A stretch of 34,000 nucleotides of DNA from Pseudomonadota bacterium (GTDB lineage Bacteria > Pseudomonadota > Alphaproteobacteria > Caulobacterales > Caulobacteraceae). The notes under the pieces were generated by a model. The model saw nothing but the letters and a program-made list of their open reading frames with translations. It was not told the DNA's origin and ran no database searches. This document shows positions 22,763 through 31,180 of this stretch, piece by piece; position 1 is the first letter of the stretch, and every line of letters starts with the position of its first letter. The translations under genes and the position numbers were made by a program. Where the stretch lies: NCBI GenBank assembly GCA_023424215.1, contig JAFAEC010000210.1, forward strand, positions 1-34,000, given 5' to 3'.

Positions 22763-24130
22763 ATGGCCTCAGAAACTTCCCGCAGCTATCGCTTTCCTGA
22801 GGGTTTTCTGTGGGGGGCGGCGACCGCGGCCTATCAGATCGAAGGCTCGTCGATGGCCGACGGGGCGGGAGAGTCGATCTGGGACCGGTTCAGTCACACC
22901 CCCGGCAACATGAAGGACGGCGACACCGGCGACGTGGCCTGCGACCACTATAACCGCTGGCGCGAGGACATCGCGCTGATGAAGCGCCTCAACCTGCAGG
23001 CTTACCGCTTTTCGGTGAGCTGGAGCCGGGTGATTCCCGAGGGCCGCGGCGCGATCAATGCGAAGGGGCTGGAGTTCTACGACCGGCTGGTCGACGGCCT
23101 GCTGGAGGCCGGCATCGAGCCGCTGTGCACCCTCTATCACTGGGACCTGCCGGCGGCGCTCGACGACCGCGGCGGCTGGCTGAACCCCGACATCGCCGAC
23201 TGGTTCGCCGACTACGGACAGGTGCTGTTCGAGAAGTTCAAGGGCCGGGTGAAGACCTGGGGCACCATCAACGAGCCGTGGGTCATCGTCGACGGCGGCT
23301 ATCTGCACGGCGCCCTGGCTCCCGGCCACCGCTCGGCCTTCGAGGCGGTCATCGCGGGCCACAACGTGCTCCGCGCCCACGGCGCGGCCGTCCGTCGCTT
23401 CCGCGAGGTCGGTGAGGGCCAGATCGGCATCGTCCTCAACATCGAGCCGAAATACCCCGCCTCGGACAAGCCCGAGGACGAGGCCGCCCGCCGCCGCGCC
23501 GAGGCCCAGATGAACCGCTGGTTCCTCGACCCGCTGATGGGCCGCGGCTACCCCGAGGAGCTGAAGGACGTCTACGGCGAGGCCTGGCGCGAGTTCCCCA
23601 AGGCGGACTTCGACCTGATCGCCGAGCCGACCGACTGGATGGGCCTGAACTGGTACACGCGCGCCGTTCCCGAGAACGCGCCCGACGCCTGGCCCGTGCG
23701 CGCCCGCCCGGTGAAGCAGGTCCAGCACGCCCACACCGAGACCGGCTGGGAGGTCTATCCGCCCGCCCTGACCGACACCCTGGTGTGGCTGCACGAGCAG
23801 ACCAACGGCCTGCCGTTGATGATCACCGAGAACGGCTCGGCCTGGTACGATCCGCCCCACGCGATCGACGGCCGCATCCAGGATCCGATGCGGGTCGACT
23901 ATCTGAAGAACCATCTGAAGGCGGCCCACGACGCCATCGGCAAGGGCGTCGACCTGCGCGGCTACATGGCCTGGTCCCTGCTCGACAATCTCGAATGGTC
24001 GCTCGGCTACTCCAAGCGCTTCGGCATCGTCCACGTGAACTTCGCCACCCAGGAGCGGACCATCAAGGACTCCGGCCGCCTCTACGCCGAGGTCATCAAG
24101 ACCCACGGCGGGGTGCTGGACACGCTGTGA
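22763..24130 (+). CDS. GH1 family beta-glucosidase
   Basis: Retaining beta-glucosidase that releases glucose from the non-reducing end of beta-glucosides. The 455 residues and lack of a signal peptide fit the usual cytoplasmic bacterial GH1 enzyme. Family signatures are FPEGFLWGAATAAYQIEGS (N-terminal), the acid/base Glu171 in TINEPW and the nucleophile Glu356 in ITENGSAWYD. WSLLDNLEWSLGYSKRFGI near the C-terminus forms the aglycone-binding region. The ATG at 22763 starts MASETSRSYRFP; an in-frame ATG 87 bases earlier adds residues unlike the family and would cover the regulatory region. It is divergent from lacI and ends in a GTGA overlap with the next gene. It would complete glucan breakdown inside the cell. 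Confidence 0.95.
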   Translation: MASETSRSYRFPEGFLWGAATAAYQIEGSSMADGAGESIWDRFSHTPGNMKDGDTGDVACDHYNRWREDIALMKRLNLQAYRFSVSWSRVIPEGRGAINAKGLEFYDRLVDGLLEAGIEPLCTLYHWDLPAALDDRGGWLNPDIADWFADYGQVLFEKFKGRVKTWGTINEPWVIVDGGYLHGALAPGHRSAFEAVIAGHNVLRAHGAAVRRFREVGEGQIGIVLNIEPKYPASDKPEDEAARRRAEAQMNRWFLDPLMGRGYPEELKDVYGEAWREFPKADFDLIAEPTDWMGLNWYTRAVPENAPDAWPVRARPVKQVQHAHTETGWEVYPPALTDTLVWLHEQTNGLPLMITENGSAWYDPPHAIDGRIQDPMRVDYLKNHLKAAHDAIGKGVDLRGYMAWSLLDNLEWSLGYSKRFGIVHVNFATQERTIKDSGRLYAEVIKTHGGVLDTL

Positions 24131-24528
24131 CCGTCCGGCGGGAGGCGGGCTGCCGCTGCGGCCGCCTGCGGGCGCTGTGCGAGGGCGAGCCGGTACGCGT
24201 CTCGGTCTGCCACTGCCTGGCCTGCCAGCAAAGGACGGGCAGCGCCTTCGCCGCCCAGGCCCGCTTCCCCGAGGACAAGGTGACGATCACCGGCGAGAGC
24301 CGCGTGTGGAGCCGCACGGCCGACAGCGGCCGCACCATCGACTACCACTTCTGTCCGACCTGCGGCGCGACCGTCTTCTACAGCGGCGGCAACTTCCCGA
24401 ACCTGCTCGCCATCCCGCTGGGCGCCTTCGCCGACCCGGGCTTCCCGCCGCCGCAATTCTCGGTCTGGGAAAAGCGCAAACACCCTTGGACGGCGGTGCT
24501 GGGCGACGAGGTCCGGCATTCGGACTGA
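24127..24528 (+). CDS. GFA (glutathione-dependent formaldehyde-activating-like) family protein
   Basis: A 133-residue zinc-binding protein of the GFA/CENP-V fold. The cysteine pattern is complete: CRC (9-11), CHCLAC (28-33) followed by QQRTGSAF, and CPTCG (76-80). Family members are usually annotated as formaldehyde-activating enzymes, but that activity is disputed and most have no proven role. GTG at 24127 overlaps the GH1 stop as GTGA, so it is translated with the beta-glucosidase although no metabolic link is obvious. The gene converges on the carboxylesterase with a 3-base gap. Confidence 0.9.
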   Translation: MTVRREAGCRCGRLRALCEGEPVRVSVCHCLACQQRTGSAFAAQARFPEDKVTITGESRVWSRTADSGRTIDYHFCPTCGATVFYSGGNFPNLLAIPLGAFADPGFPPPQFSVWEKRKHPWTAVLGDEVRHSD

Positions 24529-24531
24529 GAC

Positions 24532-26058
24532 TCAGCGCACCCGTGCGTAATAGGCCTTGATCAGGTCCAGCCGCCCCGCGAACGGCACGTTCTTGGCCAC
24601 AGGTCCGTGGTTGGTGAACTCCAGCAACCGATCCGGCTCGCGGCCGAACTCGGGCCAGGCCTGGCGCATCCCGCCGTTGGGGTCGCCGGCGCGGGCGAAG
24701 GTCGTCCAGTAGCCGGCCATCTGGTCGGCCTGCCGCTGGTCCATCTCCGCCGTCGGCCACGGCGAGGCGGTCAGGTTGTCGAACACATACTGCCGCTCGG
24801 AGGCGTGGGTCGCGCCCTCGTGCGGCTCCGGCATGGCCGCCGAGACGACGTCGAAGCGGTACATCCAGGTCGGGTGACCGTTCCGCGCATGCAGCCGCGC
24901 CAGGCGCCGGGCCGGCTCGTTGAACACCAGATCGCTCAGCACGAACTGGTCGTAGCCTCCCTGCCCGCCGTAGGCCGCCAGGAAGGCTGCCCGCTCCTCC
25001 GGCCTCATGGCGTCGTCGAGCGCCCCGTAGGGCGTCAGGTCGGACGGCTTCATCCACCAGAACTCGGCGCTGTTCGTGCCGATGATCAACGGTACGGGCG
25101 CTTCGCGTCCGGCCGCGAAGGCCGCCTCGACGTCCTCCGTCACATAGGTCCCGTCGCGCACCAGCAGGTCGCCGCCGTAGAAGTTCGGGGCCGGCCGCAG
25201 GAAGGACTCGGCCGGAATGGCGCGCAACTCACGGGCCGTCGTCGCGCCGTGAGCCGCCGCGAACGCCTGCCCCCTCGCCCGCATGGAAGGTCCGCCGTCG
25301 CGCCGCGGCGCATCCAGCGGCGTGCCCTCGTCCCGCCCGAGGCCGGACTGCACCACCGCCTGGTGGAACAGCCCCCGCGCTTCGGACGAGATCATCAGAC
25401 GCGTCACCAGGGCCCCGCCGGCCGACTCGCCGAAGATGGTCACCCTGCCCGGATCGCCGCCGAAAGCCGCCGCGTTGTCCCTCACCCACCGCAAGGCCGC
25501 GACGACATCCATCATTCCGTAGTTGGCCGCGGCTTCGCCGGGCGCCCGCTCCGCCGCCAGCGCCGGATGATCGAAGAACCCCAGTCGTCCGAGGCGGTAG
25601 TTCAGCGTCACCACCACCACGCCCCGGCGCGCCAGGTTCGCGCCGTCATACAGCGCCGCCGTGCCCGAGCCGTTGTTGAGCCCGCCGCCGTGGATCCAGA
25701 CCATCACCGGCGCCGCCTCGTCCGGACTCTCGGGCGCCCAGACGTTCAGGGTCAGGCAATCCTCGCTCATCGGCAGGGGGCCGACGCCGTTGTCGCCGTT
25801 GGCAGGCGGCTGGACGCAGATCGCCCCCAAGCGGGAAGCGTCGCGCGGCGCGCTCCATGACGGCGGCGGCTGCGGCGGGCGCCAGCGCAGGTCGCCGACC
25901 GGCGGCGCGGCGTACGGCAGGCCCTTGAACGACCGCACGCCGTCGGCGGCGCGGCCGACGATCGGACCCTGCTCGATGCGCGCCTCCGTCGGGCGCGCCT
26001 CCGCGGCGCTGGGTGGGGTCAGGCTCATCAGGACGGCGATCACACTGGTCAAAAGCAT
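24532..26058 (-). CDS. Type-B carboxylesterase/lipase, secreted
   Basis: An alpha/beta hydrolase of the cholinesterase-like carboxylesterase family, 508 residues. The signal peptide covers about 1-20 (MLLTSVIAVLMSLTPPSAAE). The segments GRAADGVRSFKGLPYAAPPV, SEDCLTLNVWAP and VMVWIHGGGLNNGSG (oxyanion hole) are textbook. The nucleophile is Ser212 in GESAGG. Acid and His residues are expected in the C-terminal half (for instance EPHEGATHASE). The substrate ester cannot be determined. A carbohydrate-esterase role next to the glucan locus is possible but unproven. The gene converges with the GFA gene and is divergent from the histidine kinase. Confidence 0.92.
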   Translation of the reverse strand: MLLTSVIAVLMSLTPPSAAEARPTEARIEQGPIVGRAADGVRSFKGLPYAAPPVGDLRWRPPQPPPSWSAPRDASRLGAICVQPPANGDNGVGPLPMSEDCLTLNVWAPESPDEAAPVMVWIHGGGLNNGSGTAALYDGANLARRGVVVVTLNYRLGRLGFFDHPALAAERAPGEAAANYGMMDVVAALRWVRDNAAAFGGDPGRVTIFGESAGGALVTRLMISSEARGLFHQAVVQSGLGRDEGTPLDAPRRDGGPSMRARGQAFAAAHGATTARELRAIPAESFLRPAPNFYGGDLLVRDGTYVTEDVEAAFAAGREAPVPLIIGTNSAEFWWMKPSDLTPYGALDDAMRPEERAAFLAAYGGQGGYDQFVLSDLVFNEPARRLARLHARNGHPTWMYRFDVVSAAMPEPHEGATHASERQYVFDNLTASPWPTAEMDQRQADQMAGYWTTFARAGDPNGGMRQAWPEFGREPDRLLEFTNHGPVAKNVPFAGRLDLIKAYYARVR

Positions 26059-26107
26059 GGGTCAACGATAACCACTTCTCCGCCCAAGCCAATTTTGCGC
26101 CATGAGA

Positions 26108-26131
26108 GAACCGGAGGGCGGTTTTCGCGTT
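26108..26131 (+). promoter_or_regulatory. EcfG-like promoter of the histidine kinase gene
   Basis: GAAC (26108-26111), 16 bases, CGTT (26128-26131). The base before GAAC is A and not G, so the match to GGAAC-N16-CGTT lacks one position. Transcription would start near 26138, after the upstream ATG at 26102, which supports the later TTG start of the kinase. Confidence 0.45.
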
Positions 26132-26158
26132 AGCGTGGCTGTAGGGGCGGGGCCGCAC

Positions 26159-27676
26159 TTGAAAGAACTGGCGAAAACCGGAGCGATCGATGCGGACCTC
26201 GCGGCCGCCTTCGACGCCTCTCCCAACCCCTACATGCTGCTGACGCCCGAACTGCGCTACGCTGGCATGAACTCCGCCTATCTGGACGCCGTCGGCGCGC
26301 GGCGCGAAGACCTGCTGGGCAGGCCGGTTTTCGACGTCTTCGATTCCGGACCGACCGAGGAAGGTCGCGCCAACGCCCGGCAACTGCGCGCCTCCTTCGA
26401 GCGGGTGCTGAAGGAGAACCGGCGCGACCATCTGGCCCTGATCCGCTACGCCATCCCCAAGGCCGTGGCCGGCGGCGGAGTCGAGTTCGAGGAGCGCTTC
26501 TGGTCGGCGACCCACACGCCGATCCACGACGCCGACGGGCGCATCGCCTATATCCTTCAGCACACCACCGACATCACCGAACTGGAGCAGCTCCGCCGGC
26601 GGGTCGCGGGCGTCGACCGCAAGCGCGCCATCAACGCCATTCTCAGCGGCAACGTGCTGCAGCGCGCCGAGCACGTGCAGGAGGCCAACCGTCAGCTGGA
26701 GACCGAACGGAACCGGCTGCTCGACATGTTCATGCAGGCCCCCGGGTTCGTGGCGGTGCTGTCCGGCCCCGACCATGTGTTCCAGATGCACAACCCCGCC
26801 TACGCCCAAATGATCGGCCACCGCGCGATCACCGGCAAGCCGGTGCGGGAAGCCCTCCCGGAAGTGGCCGAACAGGGTTTCATCGACTTTCTCGACTCCG
26901 TTTACGCCACCGGCGAGCCGCACGAGGGGCGGGCCAGTCGGATCGAACTGCAGCGGTCGCTGAACGGGCCTCTCGAGACCGTCTGGCTCGACTTCATCTA
27001 CCAGCCCATTCGCGACGACAGCGGCGCCGTCATCGGCATCTTCGTGCAGGGCCATGACGTCACCGGCACCGTCCTGGCGGCGGAGCGGCAGAAGCTGATG
27101 ATCGACGAACTGAACCACCGGGTGAAGAACACCCTCGCCACGGTCCAGTCGATCGCCATGCAGACCGCGCGCTCGCACGAGGACCCCAGAAGCTTCGCCG
27201 AGAGCTTCCAGGCCCGGCTGCTCGCCCTGTCGCACACTCACGACCTCCTGACCCGCAGCCACTGGGAGGGCGCGGATCTGCGCGCCATCCTCGAGCACGA
27301 GACCGCGGCCCACGGCCCCAACCGGATCAGCCTCGTCGGGCCGCCGGTGGCCCTGGAGCCGTCGCCCGCCCTGTCGTTGGGCATGATCTTCCACGAACTG
27401 GCCACCAACGCCGCGAAGTACGGCGCCCTGTCGGCGCCGGACGGGCAGGTGTTCGTCGACTGGGCCGTTTCCGATCTGACGAAGCCGGTGCTGCACCTGA
27501 CCTGGCGTGAGCGCGGCGGCCCGCCCGCGGTGACGCCCACTCGCAAGGGGTTCGGCAGCCGACTGATCGAGCGCAATGTCCGCCACGATCTGGCGGGGAC
27601 GGTCGAACTGGACTACGCAGACGCCGGTTTCTGTGCGGAATTTTCGGTCCCCATGGACCGCGGGAGGGTTTCATGA
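26159..27676 (+). CDS. PAS-domain HWE-family sensor histidine kinase
   Basis: Soluble sensor kinase, about 505 residues from TTG 26159. Two PAS domains are visible: about 12-135 (AAFDASPNPYMLLTPELRYA) and about 190-310 (MFMQAPGFVAVLSGPDHVFQ). They are joined by a helical linker. The HWE module follows: phospho-acceptor His320 in MIDELNHRVKNTLATVQSIA, the diagnostic HWE in SHWEGADL at about 368, and the N-box HELATNAAKYGALS at about 412. HWE kinases are abundant in alphaproteobacteria and often act in the general stress or light response. An ATG at 26102 gives a longer reading but lacks a ribosome-binding site and lies upstream of the EcfG-like promoter. GGGGCGGGG precedes the TTG. The stop overlaps the response regulator ATG by 4 bases. 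Confidence 0.9.
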   Translation: MKELAKTGAIDADLAAAFDASPNPYMLLTPELRYAGMNSAYLDAVGARREDLLGRPVFDVFDSGPTEEGRANARQLRASFERVLKENRRDHLALIRYAIPKAVAGGGVEFEERFWSATHTPIHDADGRIAYILQHTTDITELEQLRRRVAGVDRKRAINAILSGNVLQRAEHVQEANRQLETERNRLLDMFMQAPGFVAVLSGPDHVFQMHNPAYAQMIGHRAITGKPVREALPEVAEQGFIDFLDSVYATGEPHEGRASRIELQRSLNGPLETVWLDFIYQPIRDDSGAVIGIFVQGHDVTGTVLAAERQKLMIDELNHRVKNTLATVQSIAMQTARSHEDPRSFAESFQARLLALSHTHDLLTRSHWEGADLRAILEHETAAHGPNRISLVGPPVALEPSPALSLGMIFHELATNAAKYGALSAPDGQVFVDWAVSDLTKPVLHLTWRERGGPPAVTPTRKGFGSRLIERNVRHDLAGTVELDYADAGFCAEFSVPMDRGRVS

Positions 27677-28050
27677 GCGAGGCGTTGGCGGGTCGTCGCA
27701 TTCTGGTCGTGGAGGACGAATCCCTCGTCGCCATGCTGCTGGAGACCATTCTCGAGGATATGGGCTGCACCGCGGTCGGCCCGGCCGCGACGGTCGACGA
27801 CGGGCTCGCCCTCGCCACCGACGGCGAACGCCTCGACGCCGCGCTGCTGGACGTCAACGTGGCGGGCCGGCAGGTGTTTCCCGTGGCCGAGATCCTGCAG
27901 CGCAACGGCGTGCCCTTCGTCTTCTCGACCGGCTACGGCGAAGGCGGTCTGCCCGATCAGTGGCGCGGCCATCCGACGATCCAGAAGCCGTTCACCGAGG
28001 CGGCCGTGCATGACGCGCTGATGAAGGCGATGGGCGTGGCGCAAGTCTAG
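27673..28050 (+). CDS. Single-domain response regulator
   Basis: A 125-residue receiver domain with no output domain. The sequence ILVVEDESLVAMLLETILED holds the acidic pocket (Glu-Asp), Asp60 in LLDVNV is the phospho-acceptor, STGYGE carries the switch Thr/Ser and Lys105 in IQKPF is the conserved lysine. It is translationally coupled to the HWE kinase (ATGA overlap), so it is the likely partner. With no output domain it could pass phosphate to another protein or act as a phosphate sink. This arrangement is common with HWE kinases. Its stop shares the palindrome CTAG with the stop of the convergent oxidoreductase gene. Confidence 0.94.
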   Translation: MSEALAGRRILVVEDESLVAMLLETILEDMGCTAVGPAATVDDGLALATDGERLDAALLDVNVAGRQVFPVAEILQRNGVPFVFSTGYGEGGLPDQWRGHPTIQKPFTEAAVHDALMKAMGVAQV

Positions 28051-29630
28051 CGGCGCGAGCCCAGATCCTTCAGCACCGCCCGCGCCGCGTTGTGTCCCGG
28101 CGCGCCGGTCACGCCCCCGCCGGGATGCGCGCCCGAACCGCACAGGTACAGCCCCGGGACCGGCATGCGGTGGTCGGCGTGGCCCAGCACCGGCCGCGCG
28201 CTGAACAGCTGATCCAGCGTCAGCCGGCCGTGGAAGATGTCGCCGCCGACCAGGCCGAAGCGCCGCTCGAGGTCGCGCGGGCCCAGCGCCAGCCGCCCCA
28301 GCACCGACGCCTTGAAGCCCGGCGCGTGCCGGTCGACCGTCTCGATCATCAGGTCCGCCACCGTGTCGCGGTGCTCGTCGCCCAGGGCCGGGTCGACGTG
28401 CTGGCAGAACAGGCTCGCCACGTGCTGTCCGGGCGGCGCGAGGCTGTCGTCCAGCGTCGAGGGGATCAGCATCTCGACGATCGGTTCGTCCGACCAGCCG
28501 TTCATCCGCGCCGAGGCGTGGGCCCGGTCCATGTAGGCGAGGCTCGGCGCGATGATGATCCCGGCGGTCAGATGATCCCCATGCCCCGGCAGGGCCGTGA
28601 AGTCCGGCAATTCCGACAGGGCGACGTTCATCCGGAACGTCCCGGATCCCGACTGGTAGTTGCCGATCCGGGCCCGGAAGTCCGCCGGGACGGCCGCGTC
28701 GTCCACCAGCCGCTCGAACAGCAGCCGGGGGTGCAGGTTCGAGATGACCGCCCGCGCCCGCACCGCATCACCCGCCTCGGTCACGGCTCCGACCGCCCGG
28801 CCCTTCTCGGTCAGCACTTCGGCCACCGGGCTCTCCAGCCGGATCTCGACGCCGGCCTCGGCGCAGGCCTTGGCCATGGCCTGGGTGATCGCCCCCATGC
28901 CGCCGATGGCGTGGCCCCAGACCCCCTTCTTGCCGTTCACCTCGCCGAACACATGGTGCAGCAGCACATAGGCCGACCCCGGCGTGTACGGACTGGCGTA
29001 GTTGCCCACCACGCTGTCGAAGCCGAACAGGGCCTTGATCGGGTCGCTCTCGAACCAGCCGTCCAGCCAGTCGCCGGCCGATTTGGCGAACAGGTCCAGC
29101 AGGTCGCGCCGCCCCTCGACGTCCAGCCCGGCCGCCTGTCGGCCCAGCGAGCCGGCCTTCAGCAGTTCGGGCAGCATGGCCATCCAGCCGCCCTCGACCA
29201 TGTTCGGCGGCGCCTTCAGGATCCAGTCGCGCAGGATCGCCGCCACAGCCTCCAGCCGCCGCTCGTATTCCGGCAGCCGCTCCGCGTCCCGCGCCGAGAA
29301 CTTCGCGACCTCGGCGGCCGTCCGCCCCTCCCCCGCCAGCAGGTGCCGGCCGTCCGGCAGCGGCAGGAAGTTCGACACCCTGCGCTCGACCACCCGCAGC
29401 CCGTGCCGCGCCAGCTCCATGTCGGCGATGACCTTGGGATTGAGCAGGCTGACCGTGTAGCTGGCCGTGGAGTTGCGAAAGCCCGGATGGAACTCCTCCG
29501 TCACCGCCGCTCCACCGACCACGTGCCGCCGCTCCAGCACCGTCACCTTCAGCCCGGCCCGGGCCAGGTAGAAGGCGCAGACAAGGCCGTTGTGGCCGGC
29601 TCCAAGAATGACGACGTCGGTGGTGGACAT
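28047..29630 (-). CDS. FAD-dependent phytoene desaturase-like (CrtI/PYROXD2-type) oxidoreductase
   Basis: A 527-residue flavoprotein. The N-terminal dinucleotide-binding motif is VVILGAGHNGLVCAFYLARA with the following ERRHVVGGAAVTEEFHPGF. The C-terminal FAD segment is PVPGLYLCGSGAHPGGGVTG. The pattern SYTVSLLNPKVIADMELARHG and the lack of nearby carotenoid genes place it with the PYROXD2-like NAD(P)/FAD-dependent oxidoreductases, not with true carotenoid desaturases. The substrate is unknown. The start ATG at 29630 has no Shine-Dalgarno sequence: the bases just upstream belong to an AGGTTCT heptamer array. Its stop overlaps the response regulator stop through CTAG. Confidence 0.9.
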   Translation of the reverse strand: MSTTDVVILGAGHNGLVCAFYLARAGLKVTVLERRHVVGGAAVTEEFHPGFRNSTASYTVSLLNPKVIADMELARHGLRVVERRVSNFLPLPDGRHLLAGEGRTAAEVAKFSARDAERLPEYERRLEAVAAILRDWILKAPPNMVEGGWMAMLPELLKAGSLGRQAAGLDVEGRRDLLDLFAKSAGDWLDGWFESDPIKALFGFDSVVGNYASPYTPGSAYVLLHHVFGEVNGKKGVWGHAIGGMGAITQAMAKACAEAGVEIRLESPVAEVLTEKGRAVGAVTEAGDAVRARAVISNLHPRLLFERLVDDAAVPADFRARIGNYQSGSGTFRMNVALSELPDFTALPGHGDHLTAGIIIAPSLAYMDRAHASARMNGWSDEPIVEMLIPSTLDDSLAPPGQHVASLFCQHVDPALGDEHRDTVADLMIETVDRHAPGFKASVLGRLALGPRDLERRFGLVGGDIFHGRLTLDQLFSARPVLGHADHRMPVPGLYLCGSGAHPGGGVTGAPGHNAARAVLKDLGSRR

Positions 29631-29727
29631 AGGTTCTAGGTTCTAGGGGTTAGGTTCTAGGAGGGGCAGGTCAAGCAGTCGCCGGCTGGAAGTCCCCCTA
29701 GCACCTAGCACCTAGCACCTAGAACCT
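29631..29727. repeat. Two inverted arrays of a 7-base repeat
   Basis: The left array (29631-29661) reads AGGTTCT, AGGTTCT, AGGGGTT, AGGTTCT and a partial unit. The right array (29700-29727) reads AGCACCT three times then AGAACCT, the reverse complement of the left unit with one changed base. They flank a core of about 38 bases and can fold into a long stem. The right array encodes the end of the DUF817 protein; the left occupies the leader of the CrtI-like gene. Confidence 0.85.
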
Positions 29728-30574
29728 CCGCTTCCGGCCTGTGCACGATCGACACCAGCACCACCGACACGATCATCAGCAGGAACCAGCTGCCCAGCTT
29801 CTCCAGCCCGACCATCTCCCAGCCGTCCGCCTGCCCCGGGTAGGCCCAGGCCCGGCCGAAGGTCGCCAGATTCTCGGCGATCCAGATGAACAGGGCCACC
29901 AGCAGATAGCCGAGCAGCAGCGGCATGGACCGCCGGCTCCGGTCGCCCGTGAAGTGGAACCACCCGCGCCCGAACAGCACCGCCGTCGCCGCGAACAGCG
30001 CCAGCCGCATGTCCGGCAGCCAGTGATGGGCGAAGAAGTTCACATAGACCGCCGCCGCCAGCGGCCATGTCGTCCACAGCGGCGGGTAGCGCGTGACCCG
30101 GATATGGAAGATGCGCTGCACCCGCGCGATGTAGCTGCCCACCGCCGCGTACATGAAGCCCGAGAACAGCGGGACGGCGCCGATCCTCAGCAGGCTGTCC
30201 TCCGGATAGACCCACGAACCGTGCGCCGTCTTGAACAGCTCCATCACCGTCCCGGCGAGGTGGAACAGGAAGATGACCCGCGCCTCCTCCCATGTCTCAA
30301 GCTTCAGGAGCAGCATCGCCGCCTGAATGGCCACGGCCCCCACGACGAGAAAATCGTAGCGCGACACCGCCGCGCCCTCCGGCCACCACAGGAAGGTCCC
30401 CACGATCAGCGCCAGCATCGCCCCGCCGAACAGGCACGCCCACCCCTGCTTCAGCCCGAACCACAGGAACTCGAGGGCGTATCCGCGCCACCGCCCCCGG
30501 TCGGCCCAGGCCTGGGCGTCGGCGAGCCAGCGGCGGCCCCAGGCTTCGAGCGGGAGACGGGAGGAGTCGGACAT
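29705..30574 (-). CDS. DUF817 family integral membrane protein
   Basis: A 289-residue protein with about eight hydrophobic segments, for instance LFGGAMLALIVGTFLWW, FLVVGAVAIQAAMLLL, LAAAVYVNFFAHHWLP and LLLGYLLVALFIWIAENL. The segments TWEEARVIFLFHLAGTVMEL and GSWVYPEDSLLRIGAVPLFS match what I know of DUF817, an uncharacterised family of bacterial membrane proteins. No enzymatic activity is established. The last seven codons (EVLGARC and the stop) are encoded by the right-hand heptamer array, so the C-terminus may have been altered by the repeat. The gene is upstream of the CrtI-like gene on the same strand. Confidence 0.85.
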   Translation of the reverse strand: MSDSSRLPLEAWGRRWLADAQAWADRGRWRGYALEFLWFGLKQGWACLFGGAMLALIVGTFLWWPEGAAVSRYDFLVVGAVAIQAAMLLLKLETWEEARVIFLFHLAGTVMELFKTAHGSWVYPEDSLLRIGAVPLFSGFMYAAVGSYIARVQRIFHIRVTRYPPLWTTWPLAAAVYVNFFAHHWLPDMRLALFAATAVLFGRGWFHFTGDRSRRSMPLLLGYLLVALFIWIAENLATFGRAWAYPGQADGWEMVGLEKLGSWFLLMIVSVVLVSIVHRPEAEVLGARC

Positions 30575-30651
30575 GACGCGACGCTAGCGGCGCTCGGGCC
30601 GGGTCTCATGAGGGGAAGGTGAGCAATTCCCGTGGCGGCGTCAGTCCGTCC

Positions 30652-31113
30652 TCACCCCCGCCCGCGATACGTCGGCACGCCCTGGTCCGGCAGCCACAGG
30701 CCCTCAGGCGCCGGGCCGGTCTGCCAGAAGACGTCGATCGGAATACCGCCGCGCGGATACCAGTAGCCGCCGATGCGCAGCCACTTCGGGTGCAGCAGGT
30801 CGACCAGCCGCTTGCCGATGGCCACGGTGCAGTCCTCGTGGAAGGCGCCGTGGTTGCGGAACGAGGTCAGGTAGAGCTTCAGGCTCTTGCTCTCCACCAG
30901 CCAGTCGCCCGGCGCGTAGTCGATGACGATGTGGGCGAAGTCCGGCTGGCCCGTCACCGGGCACAGGCTGGTGAACTCCGGCGCGGTGAAGCGGGCCAGA
31001 TACAGGGTGTCGGCGTGCGGGTTCGGCACACGCTCCAGCACGGCGGTTTCGGGGCTGGTCGGAGCGGGCGTCATCTGGCCCAGCTGGTGCAGGCCCGAGG
31101 TGTCGGTGGTCAT
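30652..31113 (-). CDS. queF: NADPH-dependent 7-cyano-7-deazaguanine reductase QueF
   Basis: Reduces preQ0 to preQ1 in queuosine biosynthesis, the modified base in the tRNA anticodon wobble position. The 153-residue protein is the short, unimodular form. Catalytic Cys51 lies in FTSLCPVTGQPDFA with Asp58, and the QueF motif is VESKSLKLYLTSFRNHG followed by FHEDC. A tunnel-fold dimer of the GTP cyclohydrolase type is expected. The start at 31113 gives a short disordered N-terminus. No preQ1 riboswitch is visible in the 67 bases before it, and no other queuosine gene is in the window. Confidence 0.96.
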   Translation of the reverse strand: MTTDTSGLHQLGQMTPAPTSPETAVLERVPNPHADTLYLARFTAPEFTSLCPVTGQPDFAHIVIDYAPGDWLVESKSLKLYLTSFRNHGAFHEDCTVAIGKRLVDLLHPKWLRIGGYWYPRGGIPIDVFWQTGPAPEGLWLPDQGVPTYRGRG

Positions 31114-31180
31114 GGCGTCAGTCCGAAGCAGCCGCAGCGGCGAAAGGGATTGCAGCCATTAGGGGGCTGGCCCGCGGTTT

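Noticed and set aside
25646..27586. 646-codon open frame opposite the histidine kinase and into the esterase
   Set aside because: Covers two well-supported genes in antisense and has no domain of its own.
28047..29630. Carotenoid biosynthesis gene crtI
   Set aside because: Sequence style is closer to PYROXD2-like oxidoreductases and there are no other carotenoid genes in the window.
31114..31180. preQ1 riboswitch before queF
   Set aside because: The 67 bases have no recognisable preQ1 aptamer pattern and are GC-rich throughout.
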